A stretch of DNA of 31,116 nt from an uncultured Flavonifractor sp. GTDB taxonomy: Bacteria > Bacillota > Clostridia > Oscillospirales > Oscillospiraceae. The notes under the pieces are model-generated. The model was not told where the DNA came from. It saw nothing but the letters and a program-made list of their open reading frames with translations, and searched no databases. Below, piece after piece: positions 1-6,756 of the stretch (its first letter is position 1; each line of letters begins with the position of its first letter). Position numbers and translations under genes: made by a program. The stretch is taken from NCBI GenBank assembly GCA_910585415.1, contig CAJUDT010000017.1:1-31116 (forward strand). The letters are read 5' to 3'.

Positions 1-74
1 TTCACCGCTGCCGGACTGCTTTCGTCAATTCCTGAATTTGCTCATTTATAGAAATTAAAATAAAGAAGGGAGAA
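1..74. other. Left window edge, unresolved
   Basis: AT-rich sequence with no complete gene. Two plus-strand frames are open from the edge and stop at 49-51 and 56-58, so either could be the tail of an upstream gene. A minus-strand frame reading ...NEQIQELTKAVRQR ends at 2-4. None can be assigned without sequence to the left. A purine-rich ribosome site (about 62-72) precedes the next small ORF. Confidence 0.3.
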
Positions 75-164
75 ATGGAGATAGAATTAAAAGGCATAAA
101 TATTACACCGGATGAAGTCATGAAACTACTTTTGAAATTGGAACAAAAAGAACAGCATGAATAA
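75..164 (+). CDS. 29-aa ORF coupled to the metallopeptidase-like gene
   Basis: A short ORF (MEIELKGINI...EQKEQHE) starts with ATG at 75 behind a good GAAGGGAG ribosome site and stops at 162-164. It overlaps the start of the next gene (157) by 8 nt, the usual layout for translational coupling. The peptide is acidic/basic mixed, probably helical, with no cysteine and no signal peptide. I do not recognise a family. It could be a small partner or substrate of the downstream peptidase, or only a leader that delivers ribosomes. It is supported by the ribosome site and the overlap, not by homology. Confidence 0.5.
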   Translation: MEIELKGINITPDEVMKLLLKLEQKEQHE

Positions 165-1473
165 TGATAAAAGAGAAAGTTTCTTCATCAACTATTACAT
201 GTCCAACAGGGTCATGCGTAAAACGCATGACCCTGAAACACTCCACCAAATTTATGCCTCAAAATACGCAAATTGGATTGTCCCATTTTTGAAACAGCAT
301 GGAATAGTAAATGCGCCATCTTTGCTGTGTTGTAATACACTTGCTCAATTACCAGATTTTTTCACACTGCAGAAACACAGCTTTTTTGTTTCAGATTATT
401 GCCTTTATTCATATTTTTATGACATAAATTATACTTTTTCGGATAGCGCACGGTATGAGTTCTATATTGACCTTATTATCAAGACATTCATTGAATTAGC
501 ATATTTAACGAAACACATTGATTTGAGTTATTCCTTAGCTCAAAATTCACCGACCATTGAAGAATACAAAAACACAAGCGATTATCGGGATCGAGATCTA
601 TCTGTTTCACTCGTAGAAAAAACGGATTTGCAAGAGGCCTTTACATTTTTGCATGAGGCTACCCATTTCCTCTGTCGTAGGTATCCAAATCTGGAGGATA
701 TGGAAAAAACAATGAGCGGATTTTGGAATGTGGCACCCCTTAATCTTACTTCGCAAACACTTGAAGAATGCTATTGTGATTTCAACAGCGTAATTTTTAT
801 TTTGAAACAGACATATCCTTCCAACAGATTGCAAAAAGAAAAGTATTTTGAAGACTTGTTTTTAACACTAATCTATACTTATACACGCCAATTAGTTTAT
901 TATTTCCAAAGTATTTGCGTAGAAGAATATGAAAACTATATGGATCAAGAATTAGAATTGCTTTGGTTAAGATTTGGTGGGATACACGCTTATATTACAA
1001 AATATTTATCTTCTGTGGGGTTTGCGGATGATATTCCCCTTTTGGATTTTGTGTTCCATAAAAGCATTGAAATCTTCAAAAAACTCGGTTATGAAACAAG
1101 AAGAATGCTTAAATATATTAAGCAAGAGGGCGAAAGCAATTTAACTGTTTATGCAAATGTAAGTCATAAGGATAAAATAGCATATATCAAGTACTATCTT
1201 AAACTGTTGACTTATCGATGCAGGAAGCCAGTTGGGTTAATGATATGCTCCTCTTTGGCGTCCAGGTCCAAAGCTGGGTCTACCAGCGCAATGGCCCGGC
1301 GGATGCTGCGATACCCGTACTTGCCCCGGATTTTGTCCAGCGCCCGGTCGATGTCGGCCCGGCGCTGGGCTTTTTGCTCTTCTGGGAACAGCGACAACTG
1401 CACAACGCCGTCCGCCGGTGTCAGTCCGCTGGCCTTCACCGACAGGCTGCGCACAGGCTCCCTGCTGGTATGA
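157..1473 (+). CDS. Predicted zinc metallopeptidase (HExxH...ExxxD), 3' end probably replaced
   Basis: The frame encodes 438 residues, but only about the first 352 (to about 1211) look native. That part is AT-rich with lysine, tyrosine and isoleucine-rich composition. After 1212 the frame reads antisense through the DNA polymerase gene and becomes arginine/serine-rich noise until a chance stop at 1473. Residues 166-170 are HEATH, a perfect HExxH zinc-binding motif, and E204-x3-D208 (EECYCD) lies 34 residues later. This is the gluzincin layout: two His ligands and catalytic Glu, then a Glu ligand. Peptidases with this layout include phage-exclusion Lit (U49) and ImmA/IrrE-type proteins, but I cannot place this one in a family. 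No signal peptide is seen, so it is probably cytoplasmic. The start at 157 overlaps the 29-aa ORF. The loss of native sequence exactly at the polymerase stop codon suggests a recombination junction. Confidence 0.6.
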   Translation: MNNDKRESFFINYYMSNRVMRKTHDPETLHQIYASKYANWIVPFLKQHGIVNAPSLLCCNTLAQLPDFFTLQKHSFFVSDYCLYSYFYDINYTFSDSARYEFYIDLIIKTFIELAYLTKHIDLSYSLAQNSPTIEEYKNTSDYRDRDLSVSLVEKTDLQEAFTFLHEATHFLCRRYPNLEDMEKTMSGFWNVAPLNLTSQTLEECYCDFNSVIFILKQTYPSNRLQKEKYFEDLFLTLIYTYTRQLVYYFQSICVEEYENYMDQELELLWLRFGGIHAYITKYLSSVGFADDIPLLDFVFHKSIEIFKKLGYETRRMLKYIKQEGESNLTVYANVSHKDKIAYIKYYLKLLTYRCRKPVGLMICSSLASRSKAGSTSAMARRMLRYPYLPRILSSARSMSARRWAFCSSGNSDNCTTPSAGVSPLAFTDRLRTGSLLV

Positions 1474-2456
1474 TGCCTCCGGAACAGCTCCACGGCCGTT
1501 TCCCAGATGTCCAATGTGTTCGCTGTGGGATGGTTGAGTTTGGCCTGCCGGTCATAGGACAGCAGGCGGTTGTCCCGGATACCCAGAGCCACGGTAGAGC
1601 AAAGGCAATTCTGCTCCCGGAGTCTGGCTCCCACGCTTTCGCACAGGGCCATGAGGGTAATTTTTACATCATCCTCACTGACCAAATCCCGGGGTGCAGT
1701 GGTAGAGTTACCAATACTCTTCATGGGCGGTACTGCATAATAGCGCCGGACGCCGGAGTGGTCCTGCCCGTTGGCAAACTGATGGAGCATGATTCCGTTT
1801 TTGCCCAGCAGCCAGTACAGAAGATCAGGATTGGCCTTGGCCAGTTCCCCAATCGTGGTGATCCCATACTGGTTCAGCTTCCGGGTGGTGGCCGGGCCAA
1901 CGTAGAGCAGATCGCTCACAGGAAGTCTCCAAGCCTTATCCCGATAGTTCTCCGGGGTAATGACCGTTGTGGCATCGGGTTTTTTCATATCTGAGCCCAG
2001 TTTAGCAAATACTTTATTAAACGACACGCCTATTGAGACCGTCAACCCCAGCTCCCGCTTCATGCGGCCCCGGATATCATCGGCGATGGCCGGTCCTTCC
2101 CCAAACAGTCCCACAGAGCCGGTGACATCCAGCCAGCACTCGTCCAAGCCGAAAGGCTCCACCTGGTCGGTGTAACTGGTATAGATGCCCCTGGCTTGGG
2201 CAGAGAACGCAAGGTAACGCTCGTAATGGGCAGGGACACAGACCAGCCCGGGGCACTGCTGCCGGGCCTCCCACAGCACCTGCCCGGTGCGGATGCCGAA
2301 CCGTTTGGCAATATCGTTTTTGGCCAGCACAATGCCGTGGCGGGCCTCCTCGTCTCCGGCCACCGCCACTGGCTTGTCCCGCAGCGTGGGATCATACAGG
2401 ATCTCCACGCTGGCATAGAAATTGTTCATATCCGAATGTAAAATCACAGGCTTCAT
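1212..2456 (-). CDS. Y-family (DinB/UmuC-like) translesion DNA polymerase
   Basis: This error-prone polymerase of 414 residues copies past DNA lesions. The catalytic acidic residues are visible in HSDMNNFYASVE near the N-terminus and in LDECWLDVT at about 105-112. Helix-hairpin-helix (VGPATTRKL) and little-finger regions follow. A C-terminal QLSLF matches the sliding-clamp binding motif, and the end (AKEEHIINPTGF) is like that of intact Firmicutes homologues, so the gene is complete. I chose the ATG at 2456 because the protein then begins MKPVILHSDMNNF, as the family does; an upstream ATG at 2489 would add 11 unconserved residues. It is divergent from the SRAP gene with only 53 nt between starts. 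I saw no LexA box in that gap. Confidence 0.9.
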   Translation of the reverse strand: MKPVILHSDMNNFYASVEILYDPTLRDKPVAVAGDEEARHGIVLAKNDIAKRFGIRTGQVLWEARQQCPGLVCVPAHYERYLAFSAQARGIYTSYTDQVEPFGLDECWLDVTGSVGLFGEGPAIADDIRGRMKRELGLTVSIGVSFNKVFAKLGSDMKKPDATTVITPENYRDKAWRLPVSDLLYVGPATTRKLNQYGITTIGELAKANPDLLYWLLGKNGIMLHQFANGQDHSGVRRYYAVPPMKSIGNSTTAPRDLVSEDDVKITLMALCESVGARLREQNCLCSTVALGIRDNRLLSYDRQAKLNHPTANTLDIWETAVELFRRHHTSREPVRSLSVKASGLTPADGVVQLSLFPEEQKAQRRADIDRALDKIRGKYGYRSIRRAIALVDPALDLDAKEEHIINPTGFLHR

Positions 2457-2509
2457 GTCCTCAGTATATGAGGGTAGCCTTGCCTTCATCCCCGAAAGGA
2501 GTCACAGCT

Positions 2510-3076
2510 ATGTGCGGAAGATACAGTTTAGCCCCGGATCAGTCCAAAGAGATCGCCCAGATCGTGGCTGAGGTGCAGGCCCGGTTTGGAGTTGCCAGTA
2601 TCCATACCGGGGAGATATTCCCCACCAACGCCACACCTGTCCTGCTTCCGGACGGACAAAAAATGACCCCCAAGCCGATGACCTGGGGATTTCCCAGCTT
2701 CAAAGGCAAGGGGGTCATTATCAACGCCCGGGGTGAAACAGCGCTGGACAAACCGATGTTCCGCCGATCCGTGCTGGAACGGAGGTGCATCGTGCCTACG
2801 ACCGGCTTCTACGAATGGGATAGCCAAAAAAGGAAATACCATTTTCGGCTGCCGGGGCAGGATTGGCTCTATCTGGCCGGATTATGGAATACTTTCCAGG
2901 GTGAGGAGCGGTTCGTGGTCCTAACCACCGCCCCCAACGATACCATCATCAATGTCCATGACCGGATGCCGGTGCTGCTGACCAATGACGAGGCGATGCC
3001 TTGGCTCCATGATACTGGAATGGCGTCCGCAAAGTTAACAGCCTTGCAGCCGGCTTTAGAGCGTATCGCTGTCTGA
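2510..3076 (+). CDS. SRAP (YedK/HMCES-type) abasic-site shielding protein
   Basis: SRAP-domain proteins form a covalent link through Cys2 to abasic sites in single-stranded DNA and protect them during replication. The predicted 188-aa product begins MCGRYSLAPD, so Cys2 becomes N-terminal after Met removal. The other active-site residues are visible in GFYEWD (Glu) and VHDRMPVLL (His). The ATG at 2510 has an AGGAG site 8 nt upstream; the frame is open further upstream, but an earlier start would bury the essential Cys2. The gene sits head-to-head with the translesion polymerase and abuts the DUF5348-like gene tail-to-tail, forming a DNA-damage-tolerance cassette. Confidence 0.92.
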   Translation: MCGRYSLAPDQSKEIAQIVAEVQARFGVASIHTGEIFPTNATPVLLPDGQKMTPKPMTWGFPSFKGKGVIINARGETALDKPMFRRSVLERRCIVPTTGFYEWDSQKRKYHFRLPGQDWLYLAGLWNTFQGEERFVVLTTAPNDTIINVHDRMPVLLTNDEAMPWLHDTGMASAKLTALQPALERIAV

Positions 3077-3298
3077 TCACCGCGGTATGCGCACCTTCTG
3101 CCCCCACAGTGTCTCAACCTGGACTCCTACCAGGAACCAGCCGCAACTATCCATCTCAATGTGGGTGGGCACCCACCGCTCGTTGAGCCAAATGTCCATC
3201 GTTGTGCCGCAGTGGAGACCGCCGTAGCAGTCGTCACTGTTGAAACGGATATCGGCACGCCCACTCTGCATATCAGGGATCAAAATTCCTTCTCTCAT
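3077..3298 (-). CDS. DUF5348-like small protein
   Basis: A 73-aa protein starts at ATG 3298 with GGGAG 8 nt upstream; its stop directly abuts the SRAP stop. The sequence has the pattern MREGILIPD, YGGLHCG, WVPTHIEM and GWFLVG, which matches my recollection of DUF5348 small proteins found with Y-family polymerases and SRAP genes in Clostridial mobile elements. It is probably a compact beta-rich domain with no membrane segment. Function is unknown. The family call is from memory of the pattern, not a search. Confidence 0.7.
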   Translation of the reverse strand: MREGILIPDMQSGRADIRFNSDDCYGGLHCGTTMDIWLNERWVPTHIEMDSCGWFLVGVQVETLWGQKVRIPR

Positions 3299-3324
3299 GT
3301 AGATTGCTCCCATCTAAAAATAGT

Positions 3325-3356
3325 AAGAAGTACCAGCCATGAGGCTGGTACTTCTT
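3325..3356 (-). terminator. Hairpin terminator, 14-bp stem
   Basis: Perfect 14-bp inverted repeat (arms 3325-3338 and 3343-3356, loop ATGA). On the minus strand it is followed after a few bases by TTTTT, fitting termination of the greA-lysS unit about 140 nt after the lysS stop. On the plus strand the arm runs into TTTT, so it may work both ways and also end SRAP transcripts. Confidence 0.65.
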
Positions 3357-3380
3357 TTGCCATACCAAATCCTTTTCATT

Positions 3381-3400
3381 TGTCGTAAATCTGTCGTAAA
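3381..3400. repeat. Tandem TGTCGTAAA repeat at the accessory/core boundary
   Basis: TGTCGTAAA occurs at 3381-3389 and 3392-3400, a period of 11 nt, in AT-rich DNA between the DUF5348-like gene and lysS. Short same-orientation repeats one helical turn apart resemble arm-type binding sites of tyrosine recombinases, and the position is at the edge of the accessory block. No integrase is in the window, so attachment-site function is inference. Confidence 0.35.
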
Positions 3401-3496
3401 ACTCAAAAACGCATTTCCCACTTTGCAACAAATCATGCTGTTTTCGCTGATTTTTCCTGAAAAACAGTCGTTTCTCCAAATATTTTGTGCCGGAAT

Positions 3497-4999
3497 TTAG
3501 TCCAGCGGCTTCATTGTGGGGAAGAGCAGCACATCCCGGATAGAATCCGAGTTCGTCAGCATCATGACGGCGCGGTCGATGCCGATACCCATGCCGCCCG
3601 TAGGGGGCAGGCCGTATTCCAGGGCGGTGATATAGTCCTCGTCCATCATGCCCGCCTCGTCGTTGCCCATATCCCGCAGGGCCAGCTCGTGCTCGAAGCG
3701 GCCGCGCTGGTCAATGGGGTCGTTGAGCTCGGAGAAGGCGTTGGCGAACTCCGAATGGTTGATGAACAGCTCGAACCGCTCGGTGAGGCGGGGGTCCTTG
3801 GGGGAGCGCTTGGTCAGCGGGGAAACCTCCACCGGATACATAGTAATGAAGGTGGGCTGAATCAGCTTCTCCTCTACCCGCTGGTCAAAGGCCTCGTACA
3901 GGGCGGTGCCCCAGGTGCGCTCACAGCCCTCCAGGTCGATGCCCTCCGCCTCCACGGCCTTGCAGGCCTCTTCATCGTCGCTGATGGCCATAAAATCCAC
4001 GCCCACATACTCCTTCACGGCATCGGCCATGGTCAGGCGCTTCCAGCCGGGGGTCAGGTCGATGTCCACGCCCAGCCACTGGACCTGGTAGCTGCCCAGG
4101 ATGTCCTTGGCGGCGGTGGAGAGGATGCCCTCGGCGATATCCATCATGTCGTGGAAATCAGCATAGGCCTCGTAGAGCTCGATGGTGGTAAACTCTGGAT
4201 TGTGCTTGGGGTCCATGCCCTCGTTGCGGAAAATGCGGCCAATCTCGTACACCCGCTCAAAACCGCCCACGGTCAGGCGCTTCAGGTGCAGCTCGGTGGC
4301 GATACGCAGGTACATATCCAGGCCCAAGGTGTTGTGGTGGGTGACGAAGGGCCGGGCGGTAGCGCCTCCCTGGATGGTGTTCAGAATGGGGGTCTCCACC
4401 TCCAGGTAATCCCGGTCGTCCAGATACTTGCGCACGTGCTTGATAAAGGCGGTGCGGATCTGGAAGGCCCGGCGCACATCCTCGTTCATAATCAGGTCCA
4501 CATACCGCTGGCGGTAACGGGTTTCCTTGTCGGTGAGCCCGTGGAACTTTTCGGGCAGGGGCAGCAGGGACTTGGAGAGAAGGGTCACCTGATGGGCCTT
4601 GACGGAAATTTCACCCCGCTTGGTCTTGAACACCTCGCCCTCAACGCCCACGATATCGCCAATATCAATCTTCTTGAACTTGGCAAAGGCCTCCTCCCCC
4701 AGCTCGTCCACCCGGACATAGAGCTGGATGCGGCCCTTCACATCCTGCAAATCGCAGAAAATGGCCTTGCCCATGCCCCGCTTGGACATGATGCGGCCGG
4801 CTACGGAGGTCTTCTGGCCCTCCAGGGCCTCAAAGTTCTCCTTGATGTCGGCGGAACGGTGGGTCACCACATATTTGGTAATCTGGAAGGGGTCCTGGCC
4901 CGCGTCCTGAAGCTCCTTGAGCTTGGCGCGGCGGATTTGGCGCAGCTCGGACAGGTTTTCTTCCACACTCTGGTTGACATTCTTCTCTTCGGTCGTCAT
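3497..4999 (-). CDS. lysS: Lysyl-tRNA synthetase, class II
   Basis: This 500-aa enzyme charges tRNA-Lys with lysine. An N-terminal OB-fold anticodon-binding domain (about 60-165) is followed by the class II catalytic core. Motif 2 is in FRNEGMDPKHNPEFT, motif 3 is GLPPTGGMGIGIDR, and the C-terminus RDVLLFPTMKP is typical of bacterial LysS. Length is normal for the family. The ATG at 4999 has AAGGAG 8 nt upstream. It lies 15 nt downstream of greA and is almost certainly co-transcribed with it. I found no T-box signature in the leader of this unit. Confidence 0.97.
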   Translation of the reverse strand: MTTEEKNVNQSVEENLSELRQIRRAKLKELQDAGQDPFQITKYVVTHRSADIKENFEALEGQKTSVAGRIMSKRGMGKAIFCDLQDVKGRIQLYVRVDELGEEAFAKFKKIDIGDIVGVEGEVFKTKRGEISVKAHQVTLLSKSLLPLPEKFHGLTDKETRYRQRYVDLIMNEDVRRAFQIRTAFIKHVRKYLDDRDYLEVETPILNTIQGGATARPFVTHHNTLGLDMYLRIATELHLKRLTVGGFERVYEIGRIFRNEGMDPKHNPEFTTIELYEAYADFHDMMDIAEGILSTAAKDILGSYQVQWLGVDIDLTPGWKRLTMADAVKEYVGVDFMAISDDEEACKAVEAEGIDLEGCERTWGTALYEAFDQRVEEKLIQPTFITMYPVEVSPLTKRSPKDPRLTERFELFINHSEFANAFSELNDPIDQRGRFEHELALRDMGNDEAGMMDEDYITALEYGLPPTGGMGIGIDRAVMMLTNSDSIRDVLLFPTMKPLD

Positions 5000-5014
5000 T
5001 GCTCTGGCTCCTTT

Positions 5015-5491
5015 TTATGACTTTTGTATTTCTAAGATTTGATACCTCAATACACCGGCGGGAGCGTCCACCTGGACCTTATCGCCCACCGCCCGGCCCA
5101 GCAGGGCCCGTCCAAAGGGGGAGTCCTCGGAAATACGTCCGTTCATGGGGTCGGCCTCCTGGGAGCCCACCACCTGATAGGTCTCCTCCTCATCAAATTC
5201 CAGGTCCTTCACCCGGATGCGGGAGCCCAGGCGGACCGAATCGGGGTCCTCCTCGTGCTCCTCAATGACCACATAGTTGGCCAAAATGTTCTCCACCTCC
5301 GCAATGCGGGAGTAGAGCTTGCCCTGTTCGTTTTTGGCCTCGTCGTACTCGCTGTTTTCGCTTAAATCGCCAAAGGAGCGGGCCTCCTTAATCTGGTCGG
5401 CCACTTCCTTTTCCCGTACGGTCTTCAAATAGGTAAGCTCCTGTTTCAGCTCTTCCAGGCGCTCGGCGCTGAGTTTATATTCTTTCGCCAT
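5015..5491 (-). CDS. greA: Transcription elongation factor GreA
   Basis: GreA (158 aa) rescues backtracked RNA polymerase by stimulating cleavage of the nascent RNA. The N-terminal coiled coil (about 1-75) contains the acidic tip region LSENSEYDEAKNEQ. The C-terminal FKBP-like domain includes SPFGRALLGRAVGD and a tail RYQILEIQK. Length and motifs are those of a complete GreA. It is the first gene of a greA-lysS unit driven by the consensus promoter at 5650-5678. The ribosome site just before ATG 5491 is weak. Confidence 0.96.
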   Translation of the reverse strand: MAKEYKLSAERLEELKQELTYLKTVREKEVADQIKEARSFGDLSENSEYDEAKNEQGKLYSRIAEVENILANYVVIEEHEEDPDSVRLGSRIRVKDLEFDEEETYQVVGSQEADPMNGRISEDSPFGRALLGRAVGDKVQVDAPAGVLRYQILEIQKS

Positions 5492-5524
5492 CGCTTCTGA
5501 TTACACCGGTCCTTTCTCAGATTT

Positions 5525-5587
5525 GGGTCCCTTCGGCACGGCCTCCGCCGCCCCCGCGTCCGCCGGTCTGTCTCCGGTGCCGGACCC
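5525..5587 (-). other. GC-rich stem-loop in the greA leader
   Basis: Within the roughly 150-nt untranslated leader, arms 5525-5530 plus 5535-5539 pair with 5577-5581 plus 5582-5587 (11 bp with a 4-nt bulge). It is not followed by a U-run and does not match a T-box or other riboswitch I know. Role unknown. Confidence 0.45.
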
Positions 5588-5649
5588 CGACGCTCTGAAA
5601 AGCGGCCCCGTAGGTCCGCAGTAATCCCATATACCTATAATAATTCGAT

Positions 5650-5678
5650 ATTATAGGCATTTTGTCCCGTCCTGTCAA
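5650..5678 (-). promoter_or_regulatory. Consensus sigma-A promoter of greA-lysS with an overlapping dyad
   Basis: On the minus strand, TTGACA (5673-5678), a 17-nt spacer and TATAAT (5650-5655) form a perfect -35/-10 pair. The -35 sits right behind the stop of the upstream gene. A 9-bp inverted repeat, CCTATAATA (5634-5642) and TATTATAGG (5649-5657), spans the -10 and start site, an operator-like position. Confidence 0.85.
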
Positions 5679-5679
5679 G

Positions 5680-6393
5680 TCAATTTCTTCCGAAATCTTC
5701 CGGCACAACGCGAATTTCTTTGGCCGGTATCCGCCCCTCCTCCCACAGAACGGCCAGCAGCGGCAGGGGCGCAAGCTCCCCTGGAAGGTCCAGCGGGGGG
5801 ACCAGTGTCAAGCCGTCCAAGTCCGGCGCGGGCCCCCACAGGAGCAGCCCCCTCCCCTCCCCCGGGGAAAAGGAGAGCAGCACCTGAGCGGCGCTCCCGT
5901 CCAGGGCCGTCAGGGCCGCCGCACCGTACTCCCGGCGCAGCTCCCCCGCCAGCTCGGCCCCGCCGTCGGGGGCGTCGATGACCAGAGTGCGCACCTGGGG
6001 ACAGAGGGCCATCGCCGCCTGAAACAGCGGGCGGCTCACCCGCCGCCCGGACAGCGCCACCGTCCCAACAGAGGGAGCAATCCCCTGCCGCTCCAGCGCC
6101 GCCAGAGCCAGGGGCGCCGCCAGGGCCTGACACAGGGGCTCCAGGTCCACCGGGCGCAGGCCATAGGCTGACAACACGTCCCAATGGGGAAAATCCTGCC
6201 GGGTGAGCACCCGCCGCACTCCCGCACGGGCCAGCAGGCCCGCGGCCTTCTCCACCCGGCGGAGAACCGTGCGCTCCCGCAGCTTTGGGGGAAGGGGCAC
6301 ACCGGCCCGCAGAACCGTCAGACCCGCCAAGCCGGTCCGCTCCAGGACCGCCCGTCTCCCCTGCCGCTCTTCCTCCGCCAGCCATCCCACCAT
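5680..6393 (-). CDS. Uncharacterised 237-aa protein
   Basis: I do not recognise this protein. It begins MVGWLAEEER, is rich in Ala, Leu, Arg and Pro, and has no obvious signal peptide or membrane segment. The middle (SVGTVALSG, then VRTLVIDAPDGGAEL) alternates predicted strands and helices in a way that could be a Rossmann-like fold, but I see no nucleotide-binding motif. The ATG at 6393 was chosen because GGGAGG is 7 nt upstream; an ATG at 6399 would leave only 1 nt. It follows the 72-aa gene by 58 nt, and its stop lies at the -35 element of the greA promoter, so read-through into greA is possible. Confidence 0.65.
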   Translation of the reverse strand: MVGWLAEEERQGRRAVLERTGLAGLTVLRAGVPLPPKLRERTVLRRVEKAAGLLARAGVRRVLTRQDFPHWDVLSAYGLRPVDLEPLCQALAAPLALAALERQGIAPSVGTVALSGRRVSRPLFQAAMALCPQVRTLVIDAPDGGAELAGELRREYGAAALTALDGSAAQVLLSFSPGEGRGLLLWGPAPDLDGLTLVPPLDLPGELAPLPLLAVLWEEGRIPAKEIRVVPEDFGRN

Positions 6394-6451
6394 GTCCATC
6401 CCTCCCACAGAAAGGATATGCGCCGGGGGCTGGGATATGAATGGAGCGCGC

Positions 6452-6670
6452 CTACCACTCCCGTTTGATTTCTCCCTCCGCCACCCCGTAGGTCCGCAAA
6501 AAGGCCCGCAGGTCGATTTCACTGCGCAGGAGCATCATTTCGGTAAATTTACCGGTCGCCTCATCCCGGAACCCAGCCACCTGCTCGCCGGTGCAGATAC
6601 TGGCCCGAATCACCGGGATTTTTCCGGTTTTGTCAAATGTCACGGCGGGTTCTCTCTTCCATAGGAACAT
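6452..6670 (-). CDS. Conserved small protein of unknown function, 72 aa
   Basis: The protein reads MFLWKREPAV...KIPVIRASICTGEQVAGF...KFTEMMLLRS...YGVAEGEIKREW. Homologues of this pattern recur in Firmicutes, as I recall, usually with no assigned function. It is soluble, with a single Cys in ICTGEQ. The ATG at 6670 has GGGAGG 8 nt upstream. It is divergent from ldh (86 nt apart) and upstream of the 237-aa gene on the same strand. A possible promoter is TTGTGC (6717-6722), 16 nt, TATACG (6695-6700). Confidence 0.7.
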   Translation of the reverse strand: MFLWKREPAVTFDKTGKIPVIRASICTGEQVAGFRDEATGKFTEMMLLRSEIDLRAFLRTYGVAEGEIKREW

Positions 6671-6756
6671 TTCCTGTACCTCCCTGGGGCCGGCCGTATA
6701 GGACGCGGCAAATCCAGCACAATAAGTCTGTAACTGTTGAAAGGGGAGCGACAACC

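Noticed and set aside
2457..2509. LexA box or promoter between the polymerase and SRAP genes
   Set aside because: No GAAC...GTTC type box. A TATACT is too close to the polymerase start to serve a leadered transcript and has no -35.
3273..3479. 68-aa minus-strand open frame between DUF5348 and lysS
   Set aside because: It runs through the terminator hairpin and the tandem repeat and has no ribosome site or recognisable motif.
5492..5643. T-box in the greA-lysS leader
   Set aside because: The leader is structured but lacks the conserved T-box sequence and an antiterminator/terminator pair.
5517..5774. 85-aa minus-strand open frame over the greA promoter
   Set aside because: It contains the promoter itself and ends in a Gly/Arg run from the GC-rich leader.
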